A DNA stretch of 64,000 nucleotides from Novosphingobium sp. (lineage in GTDB: Bacteria > Pseudomonadota > Alphaproteobacteria > Sphingomonadales > Sphingomonadaceae), in assembly GCA_024236175.1 (NCBI GenBank), contig JACKKY010000001.1:682001-746000 (forward strand), in the 5' to 3' direction. A program made the position numbers and the translations under genes. The notes below the pieces were generated by a model that worked only from the letters and a program-made list of their open reading frames with translations, was not told where the DNA came from and made no database searches. Below, in pieces: positions 49,950 to 59,289 of the stretch (its first letter is position 1; each line of letters starts with the position of its first letter).

Positions 49950-51722
49950 ATGAGCGCGCTCGCCCGCATATTTCCCGTCTTCGACTGGGGTCGCGGCTAT
50001 GGCCGCACCGCGCTGGTGAACGATCTGGTCGCCGCCGTCATCGTCACCATCATGCTGATCCCGCAAAGCCTGGCCTATGCCATGCTGGCGGGGCTGCCGC
50101 CCGAAGTGGGCCTCTATGCCTCGATCCTGCCGATCGTCGCCTATGCGCTGTTCGGCACCAGCCGGGCACTGGCGGTAGGACCGGTCGCCGTCGTCTCGCT
50201 GATGACGCTCTCGGCGGCGGGTACCGTTGCCCCGCCGGGGAGCGAGGAATTCATCGCCGCCGCGCTCGTGCTGGCGCTGCTTTCCGGCCTGTTCCTGCTG
50301 CTGATGGGCGTGCTCCGGCTCGGGTTCCTGGCGAACCTGCTGTCGCATCCGGTCGTCTCCGGCTTCATCACCGCCAGCGGCATCATCATCGCGACCAGCC
50401 AGCTCAAGTCGATCCTCGGCGTCTCGGCCAGCGGCGACGCCCTGCCCGAACTGCTGCGCAGCCTCGCCGCCAATCTCGGCCAGACGAACCTGCCGACGCT
50501 CATCATCGGCGCGGCGGCCATCGCCTTCCTGTTCTGGGTGCGCAAGGGCCTGAAACCCCTGCTGGTCGGAGCCGGCCTGGCGCCGCGCCCGGCCGACCTC
50601 GTCGCCAAGACCGGTCCGATATTCGCGGTCGCCGCCTCGACACTGGCGGTCGTCGCGCTGGGCCTCGAGGATCAGGGCGTACGGGTGATCGGAGAGATTC
50701 CCCAGAGCCTACCGCCTTTCACGGTGCCGTTGTTCGAAGCGGAGCTGTGGTCGCGGCTCGCCGTGCCGGCGCTGCTGATCTCGATCATCGGCTTCGTCGA
50801 AAGCGTTTCGGTCGCCCAGACGCTGGCCGCACGGAAGCGCCAGCGTATCCGGCCGGACCAGGAACTGGTCGGACTGGGCGCCGCCAATGTCGCCGCGGCG
50901 TTTTCGGGCGGCTATCCGGTGACCGGCGGCTTCGCGCGCTCGGTCGTCAACTTCGACGCGGGGGCGGAAACGCCGGCGGCCGGGGCCTTCACCGCGGTCG
51001 GCATCCTGGTCGCGGCGCTGCTCCTGACCCCACTGCTGACCTCGCTTCCCATCGCGACGCTGGCGGCAACCATCATCGTCGCGGTGCTGAGCCTCGTCGA
51101 CCTGAAGAAGCCGCTGGAGACCTGGCGCTATTCGCGCGCCGACTTCGCGGCGATGATGGCGACGATCCTCGTCACCCTGCTGGCGGGCGTCGAGAAAGGC
51201 GTGATCGCCGGGGTCGGGCTCAGCCTGGCATTGTTCCTGTGGCGCGCGTCGCGCCCGCATGCCGCGATCGTCGGCCGCGTGCCCGAGACCGAGCATTTCC
51301 GCAACGTGAAGCGGCACAAGGTGTTCACCGACCCGCGCATCCTCACCATCCGCATCGACGAGAGCCTGACCTATCTGAACGCCCGGTGGCTGGAGGAATT
51401 CGTGCTGGAGGAAGTGGCCGACCATCCGGAACTGAGGCACCTGATCCTGATGTGCTCGGCGGTGAACGCGATCGACGCATCGGCACTGGAAAGCCTGGAA
51501 GCGATCAATCACCGGCTGGCGGATTCGTCGGTCAAGCTGCACCTGTCCGAAGTGAAGGGACCGGTGATGGACGCGCTGGAGAAGTCCCGTTTCCCGGAGG
51601 AGCTCACCGGGAAAGTCTGGCTCTCGCAAAATGCCGCGTTCGATGCGATCATCGCCGAGGCAGAGCGCGAGGAGGAGGCCCTGCGGCCGGCCGATTTGTG
51701 GATGGCCCGGGGACTGATCTGA
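49950..51722 (+). CDS. SulP family anion transporter with STAS domain
   Basis: 590 residues. About 12 membrane helices with the SulP signature IMLIPQSLAYAMLAGLPPEV near residue 31 and ANVAAAFSGGYPVTGGFARS near 310. The C-terminal STAS domain (about 445-560) has LTYLNARWLEEFVLEEVADH and LIMCSAVNAIDASALESLE. It transports sulfate or related anions with bicarbonate or protons/sodium. It lies 96 bp after the persulfide dioxygenase-like gene on the same strand, so it is likely the membrane part of that module. Confidence 0.93.
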   Translation: MSALARIFPVFDWGRGYGRTALVNDLVAAVIVTIMLIPQSLAYAMLAGLPPEVGLYASILPIVAYALFGTSRALAVGPVAVVSLMTLSAAGTVAPPGSEEFIAAALVLALLSGLFLLLMGVLRLGFLANLLSHPVVSGFITASGIIIATSQLKSILGVSASGDALPELLRSLAANLGQTNLPTLIIGAAAIAFLFWVRKGLKPLLVGAGLAPRPADLVAKTGPIFAVAASTLAVVALGLEDQGVRVIGEIPQSLPPFTVPLFEAELWSRLAVPALLISIIGFVESVSVAQTLAARKRQRIRPDQELVGLGAANVAAAFSGGYPVTGGFARSVVNFDAGAETPAAGAFTAVGILVAALLLTPLLTSLPIATLAATIIVAVLSLVDLKKPLETWRYSRADFAAMMATILVTLLAGVEKGVIAGVGLSLALFLWRASRPHAAIVGRVPETEHFRNVKRHKVFTDPRILTIRIDESLTYLNARWLEEFVLEEVADHPELRHLILMCSAVNAIDASALESLEAINHRLADSSVKLHLSEVKGPVMDALEKSRFPEELTGKVWLSQNAAFDAIIAEAEREEEALRPADLWMARGLI

Positions 51723-51741
51723 GCGGCAGGGGGGAGCGTCG

Positions 51742-52161
51742 ATGGATACGGTCGGGAAACAGGCGCAAATCGCGGTGGATTTCATCGCCAACATCGCCAA
51801 CGGCGGCGTCGACGAAGCATGCTATGCCGACGATCTCACCGCCTGGTCGCCGCTGATGGGTCTGATCTCGCGCGAAGAGTATCTCCCCAAGCTCAGCGCC
51901 GTGAAGCAGGTCTGGACCGAGCCGCTGCAAGTGACGATCGACAGCGTCACCGCCCAGCCGGGCCGCGTCGCCGTGCAGGCCCGGTCGCACGGCGTGCTGT
52001 ACGACGGCCAGCATTACGGGAATACCTACCTGTTCCTGGTGGAATTCAACCAGCAGGACCAGATCCGGCACGTCCGGGAGTATTTCGACAAGGACCCGGT
52101 CCGCGACATCCTGCAGCCGGCGGTCGCCCGCTGGCGGGACCTAAACCCCGACCGGGCATGA
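51742..52161 (+). CDS. NTF2-like (SnoaL) fold protein
   Basis: 139 residues; ATG 51742 with SD GGGGGGAGCG 5 bp upstream, 19 bp after the SulP gene. Sequence pattern of the SnoaL-like/NTF2 superfamily: a helical N-terminus (QAQIAVDFIANIANGGVDEA), then beta strands ending in NTYLFLVEFNQQDQIRHVRE and YFDKDPVRDIL. Such proteins are small-molecule isomerases, dehydratases or binding proteins; catalytic residues are not obvious here. Confidence 0.82.
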   Translation: MDTVGKQAQIAVDFIANIANGGVDEACYADDLTAWSPLMGLISREEYLPKLSAVKQVWTEPLQVTIDSVTAQPGRVAVQARSHGVLYDGQHYGNTYLFLVEFNQQDQIRHVREYFDKDPVRDILQPAVARWRDLNPDRA

Positions 52162-52182
52162 CGCACCGCGCGGCGCCGCAGC

Positions 52183-52740
52183 CTACCAGCGGCCGCCGCC
52201 TTCCGCCGTGAGCGGGCGTTCGTAGGACGGGTCGCTGCGGTCGCGATTGCCGCGCAGGTAACCGCTGCCGACCACGCCCTGCCCGTTGGGCAGGACGGCC
52301 TTGCCTTCCATCAGCACTTCCACCGTGGCCCGGCGCAGCACGATCCCCCACTTGCCGTCGCGCTTCTCGAGCCGGTCGATGTAGCGCCCGCCCAGCATGC
52401 GCGAGGTCTCCGCGCCCTTGTCCGCGAACAGGCCGATCACGTAGCTTTCGGTATGCGCGACATCGCCGTCGATCTCGCAGCTGTGCATCGTCAGATTGTG
52501 CAGGCTGGCCTCGCAGATCGCGGCGTGGGCGTGATTGGCATGTTCGCCGTAATCCGATCCCCGGATCAACTGCTGGCCGAGTTCGTGCCAGCCGTCCTCG
52601 TGGTAGGCGCCGACGATCAGCTCCTTGTCGAAGCGGTCGTTGCCCCGCGACGTGCGGGTGAGGCAGTCGAGGATCTCCTGGCGGTCGGTGAGATGCTGGA
52701 GCTTGGCCTCAAGCGCGGCCAGCCGGTCTTCGGTGCTCAT
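52183..52740 (-). CDS. NTF2-like (SnoaL/scytalone dehydratase-like) protein
   Basis: 185 residues. Opens with the common RLAALEAKLQHLTDRQEILDCLTRTSRGNDR pattern of the SnoaL_4 family found in catabolic gene clusters. A central HANHAHAAICEASLHNL and DRLEKRDGKWGIVLRRATVE strand region follow. Probably acts on a ring-hydroxylated or steroid-like intermediate, by analogy with relatives; not demonstrated. It is co-directional with the SDR gene upstream (27 bp gap), so likely one operon. Confidence 0.85.
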   Translation of the reverse strand: MSTEDRLAALEAKLQHLTDRQEILDCLTRTSRGNDRFDKELIVGAYHEDGWHELGQQLIRGSDYGEHANHAHAAICEASLHNLTMHSCEIDGDVAHTESYVIGLFADKGAETSRMLGGRYIDRLEKRDGKWGIVLRRATVEVLMEGKAVLPNGQGVVGSGYLRGNRDRSDPSYERPLTAEGGGRW

Positions 52741-52767
52741 GCTGTCGTTCCTCTCCCGATCGCGCGA

Positions 52768-53637
52768 TCAGCGGATGATCTTGTCGTAATAGGTGAACGG
52801 CGCCGTGCCATCCATCTCGCGATAGGACGGCGGCTGGCGCCCGCCTTCGTCCTTGATGCCGTATTCCAGCGCCAGCTCCGCGCCGATGAAGGTCTTGCCG
52901 TTCTTCTCGGCCAGCTTCGGATCGTGATACAGCGCCCAGATGATGTGGCCGGTGAATTCCGGCGTTTCCGATATGGCTTCGAGCGGCCCGAATTTCTCGC
53001 GGTCGGAATCGATCACCAGTTTCAGCCGTTCGGTCAGCACCGCGCCCATCCAGATCGAGGTGGCCGCGACCCCGGTTTCAGCGAGGCCGAATTCCAGGCC
53101 CATGTCGAAGGCCATCTTGTCCAGGCTCGCCTTGTGCGCTCCGTAGGCCGGGCCGAGCGCATAGTGAACCGCGCCCGAAGCCGAAGTGAAGATGATCAGC
53201 CCGCTGCCCTGCTCGATCATCATCGGCGCGGCGAACCACGACGCGACATAGGAGCTGCGGATGCCGACATCGATCATGTCCGCCATCTTCAGCGGCTTTT
53301 CCCAGAAATTGCCGGGCTGGGTCAGCTCGTCGTAAACCGCGGCGGCATTGTTGACGAGGATGTCGATCCGCCCCTGCTCGGCCTTCACCTGCTCGAACAG
53401 CGCCTTGACCTGCTCGTCATCGCTGCTGTCGCAGGCGACGGCAATGCCCTTGCCGCCCGCCTCGGTAACCGCGTTCGCCGTTTCGGACACCGTCCCGGAC
53501 AGGTGGTGGTCCCCCGGCTTGACCGAGCGCCCGGTGACGTAAACGGTGCAGCCGTGGCTGCCGAGGGCAATGGCGATCCCCCGCCCCGCTCCGCGGCTGG
53601 CTCCGGTCACGATGGCGACGAGTGGCTTGTCTGGCAT
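52768..53637 (-). CDS. SDR family oxidoreductase
   Basis: 289 residues. Cofactor loop TGASRGAGRGIAIALG at residues 11-26; NNAA near residue 100; catalytic Ser in FTSASG and YGAHK (Tyr-x3-Lys) near residue 163. Longer than a minimal SDR, with a C-terminal extension ending in a REMDGTAPFTYY segment. NAD(P)-dependent alcohol/ketone oxidoreductase; substrate unknown. It heads the operon with the NTF2-like protein; 282 bp of non-coding DNA separate it from the divergent PQQ dehydrogenase gene, and I saw no convincing signals there. Confidence 0.9.
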   Translation of the reverse strand: MPDKPLVAIVTGASRGAGRGIAIALGSHGCTVYVTGRSVKPGDHHLSGTVSETANAVTEAGGKGIAVACDSSDDEQVKALFEQVKAEQGRIDILVNNAAAVYDELTQPGNFWEKPLKMADMIDVGIRSSYVASWFAAPMMIEQGSGLIIFTSASGAVHYALGPAYGAHKASLDKMAFDMGLEFGLAETGVAATSIWMGAVLTERLKLVIDSDREKFGPLEAISETPEFTGHIIWALYHDPKLAEKNGKTFIGAELALEYGIKDEGGRQPPSYREMDGTAPFTYYDKIIR

Positions 53638-53919
53638 TGTCGATCCTCTCCAATCGGCCGGTCGGGAACGAGCCGGCTTGATTCGTCATTGTGTTAGCAA
53701 GCGCGAACGAAGCGAAATTGCAACCCTTGCGGACGCGGGCGTCGACAAAGGGGGCGTGCGCCGCCTGCAAAGGCTTCGCTTCCCTACCCCGGCCCGACCC
53801 TCGGCGCGAGACCTGGAGTTGCGCACCGGGCAATTGGGCTCGCTCTCTTATGAAACACTGTTGCTCAGAAATATGGCGTGGGCTAGTCGGCAGGAACGAA
53901 CCCAATGGGAGAGGAAACG

Positions 53920-56040
53920 ATGCGCCGCATTTCGCTTGGCCTGCTTGCCGCCGCTGGTGCGGCCTTGCTTGTCGCCGGATGTTCGAAGGGAGGCTCGCCG
54001 CAGCCCGAGGAAGGCGTCGGCGCCGACGCGAACTGGATTGCCCCGCATGGCGGCTTCGACGAGGCCGGTTACAGCCGGCTCGAACAGATCACGCCCGACA
54101 ATGCCGGCAAGCTGGGCCTCGCCTGGTATCTCGACCTGCCCGACGAGGTGACGCTGGAAGCCACGCCGCTGGCCATCGACGGCACGCTCTATTTCTCCGG
54201 CGGTTATGCCGAGGTCTACGCGGTCGACGCGGTGACCGGAAAGCAGCTCTGGAAATTCGATCCCGAAACGTGGAAGCGCAGCCCGGACAAGTTCACCTTC
54301 GGCGCCAATCGCGGCGTCGCCTATGAGGACGGGCGCATCTTCGTCGCCGAGATGGACGGCCGCGTCGATGCGCTGGATGCCAAGACCGGGGAACTTCTGT
54401 GGTCGGCGGATTCGATCCCGGCCGATTTTCCCTTCAGCAACAGCACCGGCGCGCCGCGGGTGATGAACGGCAAGGTCATCATCGGCAACGGCGGCGCCGA
54501 TGCGGGCGCACGCGGTTTCGTCACCGCATTCGATACCAAGACCGGCGAAATGGCGTGGCGTTTCTACACCGTGCCGGGCAGCCCCGAGCAGAATGCCGGC
54601 GATCCGGCGATGGAAGCGGCCGCCAAGACCTGGTCGAAGGATTTCTGGAAGACCACCGGCGGCGGCGGCACCGTATGGAACGGGATGACGTTCGATCCGG
54701 AAATGAACCGGATCTACATCGGCGTGGGCAACGCCGGCCCCTACGACCCCGAGCTGCGCAGCCCGGGAGGAGGGGACAATCTCTATACTTCAGGCATCGT
54801 CGCGCTCGACGCGGATACCGGCGAGTACATCTGGCACTACCAGCAGAACCCGCGCGATTCGTGGGACTACAAGGCCGCGCCGAACATGGTCGTGGCGACG
54901 CTCAATATCGACGGGCAGCCGCGCAAGGTGCTGATGCACGCGCCGACCAACGGCTTCTTCTACGTGCTCGACCGCGAGACCGGAAAGCTGCTCAACACGC
55001 CCGGCAAGACGACATTCATCAACTGGGCGAAAGGCATCGACAAGGAGACCGGGCGGCCGATCGAGAACGAGAACATCCGCTACGAGACCGGCGAGACCAA
55101 GATCTGGCCGGGCACCATCGGCGGCCACGACTGGCAGGCGATGAGCTACAATCCAAGGCTCGGCCTCGCCTATATCTCGATCCACCAGGTCGGTGCGCTG
55201 TTCTCGCGGGATCTGGCTGATCTCACGGACGATGCCGTCAACATCATGGGGCTCGTCGTCAAGCCGATCGTCGAGCAGCCCGGCGACGGCAAGGGCTACC
55301 TCGTCGCCTGGGACCCGGTGAAGCAGAAGGAAGTCTGGAAAGTCACGCATGACGAGGTGTGGAACGGCGGCACGCTGGCGACGGCGGGCGGGCTCGTCTT
55401 CCAGGGTACGGCCGAGGGGTATTTCGACGCCTATCGCGCCAGCAACGGCGAGCGCCTGTGGCGCTTCAACGCCGGGCTCGGCATCATCGCCGCGCCGATG
55501 AGCTACAGCGTCAACGGCAAGCAGTATGTGTCGATCCTGGTCGGCTGGGGCGGCACCAGCGCGGCGATGAGCGAAGTGCTAGACGTGGGCTGGAAATACG
55601 GGGCGCAGCCGCGCCGCCTGCTGACCTTCGCCCTGGACGGCGACGCGAAACTGCCGGCAAGCCCGCCGCGCGACATGAAGGTGCATGCCCTCGACGACGA
55701 GGAGCTCGTGCTGGACGAGACGGACGTTGCCGTCGGGCGCGGTCTTTCCGTCATCTGCATGTCCTGCCACGGTGCCGGGTTCCGCGGCGCCGGCGCGCCG
55801 GGTCCTGACCTCAGGGAATCGGCAATCGCCCTGCGGCTCGACACCTTCAGCCAGCTGGTGAAGGAAGGCCGGATGGTGAACGGCATGCCGAGCTACGCCT
55901 GGCTGAGCGACGAACAGATCCGCCAGCTCCACGCCTATCTGCGCGCCCGGGCGCGCGAGGCACTGGGCAAGCGCGAGCCCTACGATCCAGCTATAGCGAA
56001 GCAGCAGGCGAAGGAAGGCGGGCCGTCAGGTTCGCTCTGA
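53920..56040 (+). CDS. PQQ-dependent quinohaemoprotein dehydrogenase (lipoprotein)
   Basis: 706 residues; ATG 53920 with SD GAGAGGAAACG. Lipoprotein signal LAAAGAALLVAGCSKGG (lipobox VAGC). An eight-bladed PQQ propeller (about residues 35-570) has repeated tryptophan-docking strands (VDAVTGKQLWKFDPETW; YLVAWDPVKQKEVWKV). The C-terminal cytochrome c domain has C613-M-S-C-H617. It oxidises alcohols in the periplasm and passes electrons to the respiratory chain. No vicinal disulfide (Cys-Cys) of the classical methanol/ethanol dehydrogenases is seen. Confidence 0.93.
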   Translation: MRRISLGLLAAAGAALLVAGCSKGGSPQPEEGVGADANWIAPHGGFDEAGYSRLEQITPDNAGKLGLAWYLDLPDEVTLEATPLAIDGTLYFSGGYAEVYAVDAVTGKQLWKFDPETWKRSPDKFTFGANRGVAYEDGRIFVAEMDGRVDALDAKTGELLWSADSIPADFPFSNSTGAPRVMNGKVIIGNGGADAGARGFVTAFDTKTGEMAWRFYTVPGSPEQNAGDPAMEAAAKTWSKDFWKTTGGGGTVWNGMTFDPEMNRIYIGVGNAGPYDPELRSPGGGDNLYTSGIVALDADTGEYIWHYQQNPRDSWDYKAAPNMVVATLNIDGQPRKVLMHAPTNGFFYVLDRETGKLLNTPGKTTFINWAKGIDKETGRPIENENIRYETGETKIWPGTIGGHDWQAMSYNPRLGLAYISIHQVGALFSRDLADLTDDAVNIMGLVVKPIVEQPGDGKGYLVAWDPVKQKEVWKVTHDEVWNGGTLATAGGLVFQGTAEGYFDAYRASNGERLWRFNAGLGIIAAPMSYSVNGKQYVSILVGWGGTSAAMSEVLDVGWKYGAQPRRLLTFALDGDAKLPASPPRDMKVHALDDEELVLDETDVAVGRGLSVICMSCHGAGFRGAGAPGPDLRESAIALRLDTFSQLVKEGRMVNGMPSYAWLSDEQIRQLHAYLRARAREALGKREPYDPAIAKQQAKEGGPSGSL

Positions 56041-56261
56041 CGCGCTCCGGTCCGGCATACGGACCGCCTGTCGTCGGAAAGCGCTACGCCGGCTGGGCTG
56101 CACCGGCTCTGGCCGCGTCAGGCATGTCTGGCTTGCGCCGAGAGGAAAGCCGCCCTCATTGATGCCGTGACTCCTGCACTGGCGCTGTGCAACAAACGGG
56201 GCCTGCCCGATCGACAGCCCGGCACAAGGCCGGGGCGGGCCCTGGGGAAGGGGACAGGCAA

Positions 56262-57266
56262 ATGGCAGGACAGCTGCGCTTCGGTTACGGGTTCGACATG
56301 CGCAATCCGCCCGAGTGGTTCAGGCCGTGGCCGGATTTCTACGCCGAAACGCTGGAGTTCATCGAGCATATCGAGCAGCTCGGCTTCGGGAACATCTGGC
56401 TCGCCGAGCATCACGGCATCGACGACGGCTACATGCCCTCACCCATCGTTTTCGGCGCCGGTGTCGCGACGCGCACGAAGAAGCTGCGCATCTCCCAGGG
56501 GGTCGGCCTGCTGCCGCATTACCACCCGGTCCGGCTTGCCGAGGATCTGGCGGTCATGGACATCCTGTCGAACGGCCGCGCCGAATTCGCCATGGGCATC
56601 GGCTACCTGCCGTTCGAGGCCGAGGCTTACGGCTTCACCAAGCGCGGCAAGCTCTCGAACGAGATCATCGAGATCGTCCGGCGCCTTTGGCAGGGCGAGA
56701 CGCTCGATTTCGACGGCGAGTTCCACCAGCTCAAGGGCGCGCGCTGCACGCCGCTGCCCTGCCAGGAAGGCGGCATCCCCATGTTCGTCGGCGGCGTCGC
56801 CCCGGCGGGTTTCCGGCGCGCCGCGCAATATGGCGACGGCTTCATCGGGCCGGTGGAATACTGGCCGCAATATCTCGAGGAAGTGAAGAAGGCCGGCAAG
56901 GACGAGAAGGACGCGCGCATCGTCTCCATGAGCTATTCCGACATGTGGATGATGGTGAGCGAGGATCCGGAAAAGACGGTCAACGACATGGCGCCGCATG
57001 CCTATTACCAGATCAACACCTACGCCGAGTGGCAGGAGGGAACCGACTGGGCGGTGATGAGCGAGATGAGCCTCGATGAATTCAAGAAGTCCGGGCCGAT
57101 CCGGGTGATGACGCCGGACGAATGCATCGCCTACATCAAGTCGCGCCAGGAGCAGGCGCCGATCGAGGCGTTCTGCATGCAGGTGCCCAGCGGCTTCCCG
57201 CTCGACAAGATGGCGGAACATGCCGAGCTGTTCGCGAAGAAGGTGATCCCCGCTTTCCGCGACTGA
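56262..57266 (+). CDS. LLM-class flavin-dependent oxidoreductase
   Basis: 334 residues; ATG 56262 after GAAGGGGACAGGC. Bacterial luciferase-like TIM barrel: FGNIWLAEHHGIDDGYMPSP near residue 42, a flavin-binding GVGLLPHYHPVRLAEDLAVM, and FAMGIGYLPFEAEAYGF. It uses reduced FMN or F420; the host type suggests FMN (inference). Probably a monooxygenase in the surrounding catabolic cluster. It is convergent with the TPR glycosyltransferase (15 bp). The 221 bp upstream of this gene contain no other gene. Confidence 0.9.
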   Translation: MAGQLRFGYGFDMRNPPEWFRPWPDFYAETLEFIEHIEQLGFGNIWLAEHHGIDDGYMPSPIVFGAGVATRTKKLRISQGVGLLPHYHPVRLAEDLAVMDILSNGRAEFAMGIGYLPFEAEAYGFTKRGKLSNEIIEIVRRLWQGETLDFDGEFHQLKGARCTPLPCQEGGIPMFVGGVAPAGFRRAAQYGDGFIGPVEYWPQYLEEVKKAGKDEKDARIVSMSYSDMWMMVSEDPEKTVNDMAPHAYYQINTYAEWQEGTDWAVMSEMSLDEFKKSGPIRVMTPDECIAYIKSRQEQAPIEAFCMQVPSGFPLDKMAEHAELFAKKVIPAFRD

Positions 57267-57281
57267 GCAGCCTGCGGCGCG

Positions 57282-59258
57282 TCAGCCGTCCTGCCCCTCG
57301 AGCACCGTTTCGAGCGCGGCTTCGAAATCGCGGGTGTAGCCCACCGTATCGAACAATGGCTGCGAGAGGCGGTTCGCGGCCAGTTTCGCGCGGATCGCCG
57401 CAAGCCTGTCCGGATCGGTCGCCAGGTCCAGCGCCAGCGCCTCATAGGCTTCATCGGTCCCGGCGATCAGCTCGGGCAGGCCGACCGCCGCCAGCAGGCT
57501 CGCCGCGACCCGGGCGGCGAACTGCCGCCCCGCCCTGGTGACGATCGGCAGGCCCGCCCACAGCGCGTCGCTCGCAGTGGTGTGGGCATTGACGTTGAAC
57601 GTGTCGAGGAACAGGTCGGCATGGGCATGCCGGGCAAGGTGCTCGCCATGCGGCAGCTTGCCGGCGAAGACGAGCCGGTCCGGATCGATGCCCCTCGCCC
57701 GTGCCTCGCGGCGCAGGTTCGCCTCGGCCCATTCGTTCGAGCGCAGCAGCCACAGCACGCTGCCGTCCACCCGACCCAGCAGCCGCATCCAGATATCGAA
57801 CTCGCGCGGCGTGATCTTGTAGTTCTGGTTGAAGCAGCAGAACACGAAGCCGTCGCCGGGCAAGCCGAAATCGGCACGGCTCGAACCGGCCTGCGCGATC
57901 TCGCGCCGGTTGTCGTTGGGCTGGTAGCTGTTTGGCAGGAACAGCAGCTTCTCGGTGTAGAAGCGCTTCTCGCCATCCGGGATCACCACCGGATCGGCGA
58001 TGAGGTAGTCGATGAAGTCGGCTCCCATCGTGCCGGGATAGCCGAGATAGGCGATCTGGACCGGCGCGAGCCGCAGGGCGAACAGCCCGGGGCGCGACTG
58101 GCGGGTGTAGCCCTTCAGGTCGATGGCGATGTCCAGCTCATGCCCGCGCGCAAGGTCGGCGATGGCATGGTCCGCCATGCCGTGCACGTCGGTGAAGCGA
58201 TCGACATCGGCGATAGCGGCCTCGCGCATGGCCCCGCTCCGGCCGGTTCCGTAGCTGTAGGCGTGGATCTCGAAGCGGTCGCGGTCATGCTCGCGCAACA
58301 GGCCGGACATCAGGTAGAGTGTGGCGTGATCGTGGAAATCGGCGGAGAAATATCCCAGCCGGATCTTTCCGGATTTCGGCCGGGCGGCAAGCGGCGGCGG
58401 CATTTCCTGTCTGAAGGTCTGGTGCGCATAGAGCTGCGAGCGGAGCATCTGCCGTTCCGGATCGTCCTCGAAAACAAGCGTCGCGAACGGGGCGACCGCC
58501 TCGCCTTCGATGCCCAGCCTGCCGGCGACGGCCGCGAATTCCTCAAGGCAGCTCCAGTCGCAGATGCGTGCCTGCTGGAATAGCTTCTGCGCCAGCGCGG
58601 GCCAATGGTCCGGCTTGATCCGGAGCAGCGCCTCGAAGCTCGAGATCGCATCGCCGATCCGGTCGCGCTCCACGGACAGCGCGGCGAGATTGTAGAGCGC
58701 GTCGACGGCATCCGGGTCGGTTTCGAGCGCGCGGCGATAGCTCTTTTCCGCCTCGGCGAACGCGCCCTGCTCCTTCAGCGCGACGCCGAGATTGACCCAG
58801 GCGTCGGTGAAACCCGGGTGGAGCCTCACCGCTTCGCGATAGCTGCCGACGGCTTCGTCCAGCCCGCCCCGGTCCTTCAGCGCCTTGCCGAGATTGAAAT
58901 GCGCCCGGGCATAGTCCGGCCTCGACTCCACCGCCTGGCGGAAACATGCGATCGCTTCGTCGAGCCGGCCGCGCCCCAGGAGCAGTCCGCCCAGGTTGTT
59001 GCATATCGCCGGCTCGCCGGGCTTGAGCGCCAGCGCCTGCCTGAAGGCGCGTTCGGCATCGTCCATGCGGCCGAGCGCGTAGCTGGCGGTGCCGTAAAGG
59101 TTCCACAGCTGGAGCGAGGATGGAAACCGATCCAGCAGCGGCGCCGCCCGCTCGGCGGCCGCGGGAAATTCCCCGTTCCGGCACAGCGACACGATCCGGG
59201 CGAGTTCGCTGCGCAGTTCGGCCTGCTGCGTCGCCCGGTCGGGGGAAGATCGGTCCAT
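57282..59258 (-). CDS. TPR protein with O-GlcNAc-transferase-like (SPINDLY) domain
   Basis: 658 residues; ATG 59258 (a TTG at 59285 is less likely). The N-terminal 270 residues are TPR repeats (LWNLYGTASYALGRMDDAER; PEPxxAxxxFNLGKALKDRG-like). The C-terminal GT41/OGT catalytic part has FSADFHDHATLYLMSGLLRE, IAYLGYPGTMGADFIDYLIA, FCCFNQNYKITPREFDIWM and LFLDTFNVNAHTTASDALWA. It should glycosylate Ser/Thr of proteins in the cytoplasm; in related bacteria some act on flagellin. No flagellar gene is in the window, so the target is open. Confidence 0.92.
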   Translation of the reverse strand: MDRSSPDRATQQAELRSELARIVSLCRNGEFPAAAERAAPLLDRFPSSLQLWNLYGTASYALGRMDDAERAFRQALALKPGEPAICNNLGGLLLGRGRLDEAIACFRQAVESRPDYARAHFNLGKALKDRGGLDEAVGSYREAVRLHPGFTDAWVNLGVALKEQGAFAEAEKSYRRALETDPDAVDALYNLAALSVERDRIGDAISSFEALLRIKPDHWPALAQKLFQQARICDWSCLEEFAAVAGRLGIEGEAVAPFATLVFEDDPERQMLRSQLYAHQTFRQEMPPPLAARPKSGKIRLGYFSADFHDHATLYLMSGLLREHDRDRFEIHAYSYGTGRSGAMREAAIADVDRFTDVHGMADHAIADLARGHELDIAIDLKGYTRQSRPGLFALRLAPVQIAYLGYPGTMGADFIDYLIADPVVIPDGEKRFYTEKLLFLPNSYQPNDNRREIAQAGSSRADFGLPGDGFVFCCFNQNYKITPREFDIWMRLLGRVDGSVLWLLRSNEWAEANLRREARARGIDPDRLVFAGKLPHGEHLARHAHADLFLDTFNVNAHTTASDALWAGLPIVTRAGRQFAARVAASLLAAVGLPELIAGTDEAYEALALDLATDPDRLAAIRAKLAANRLSQPLFDTVGYTRDFEAALETVLEGQDG

Positions 59259-59289
59259 GGCCTCTTCTATGCCGGGCGACGGCAATCGG

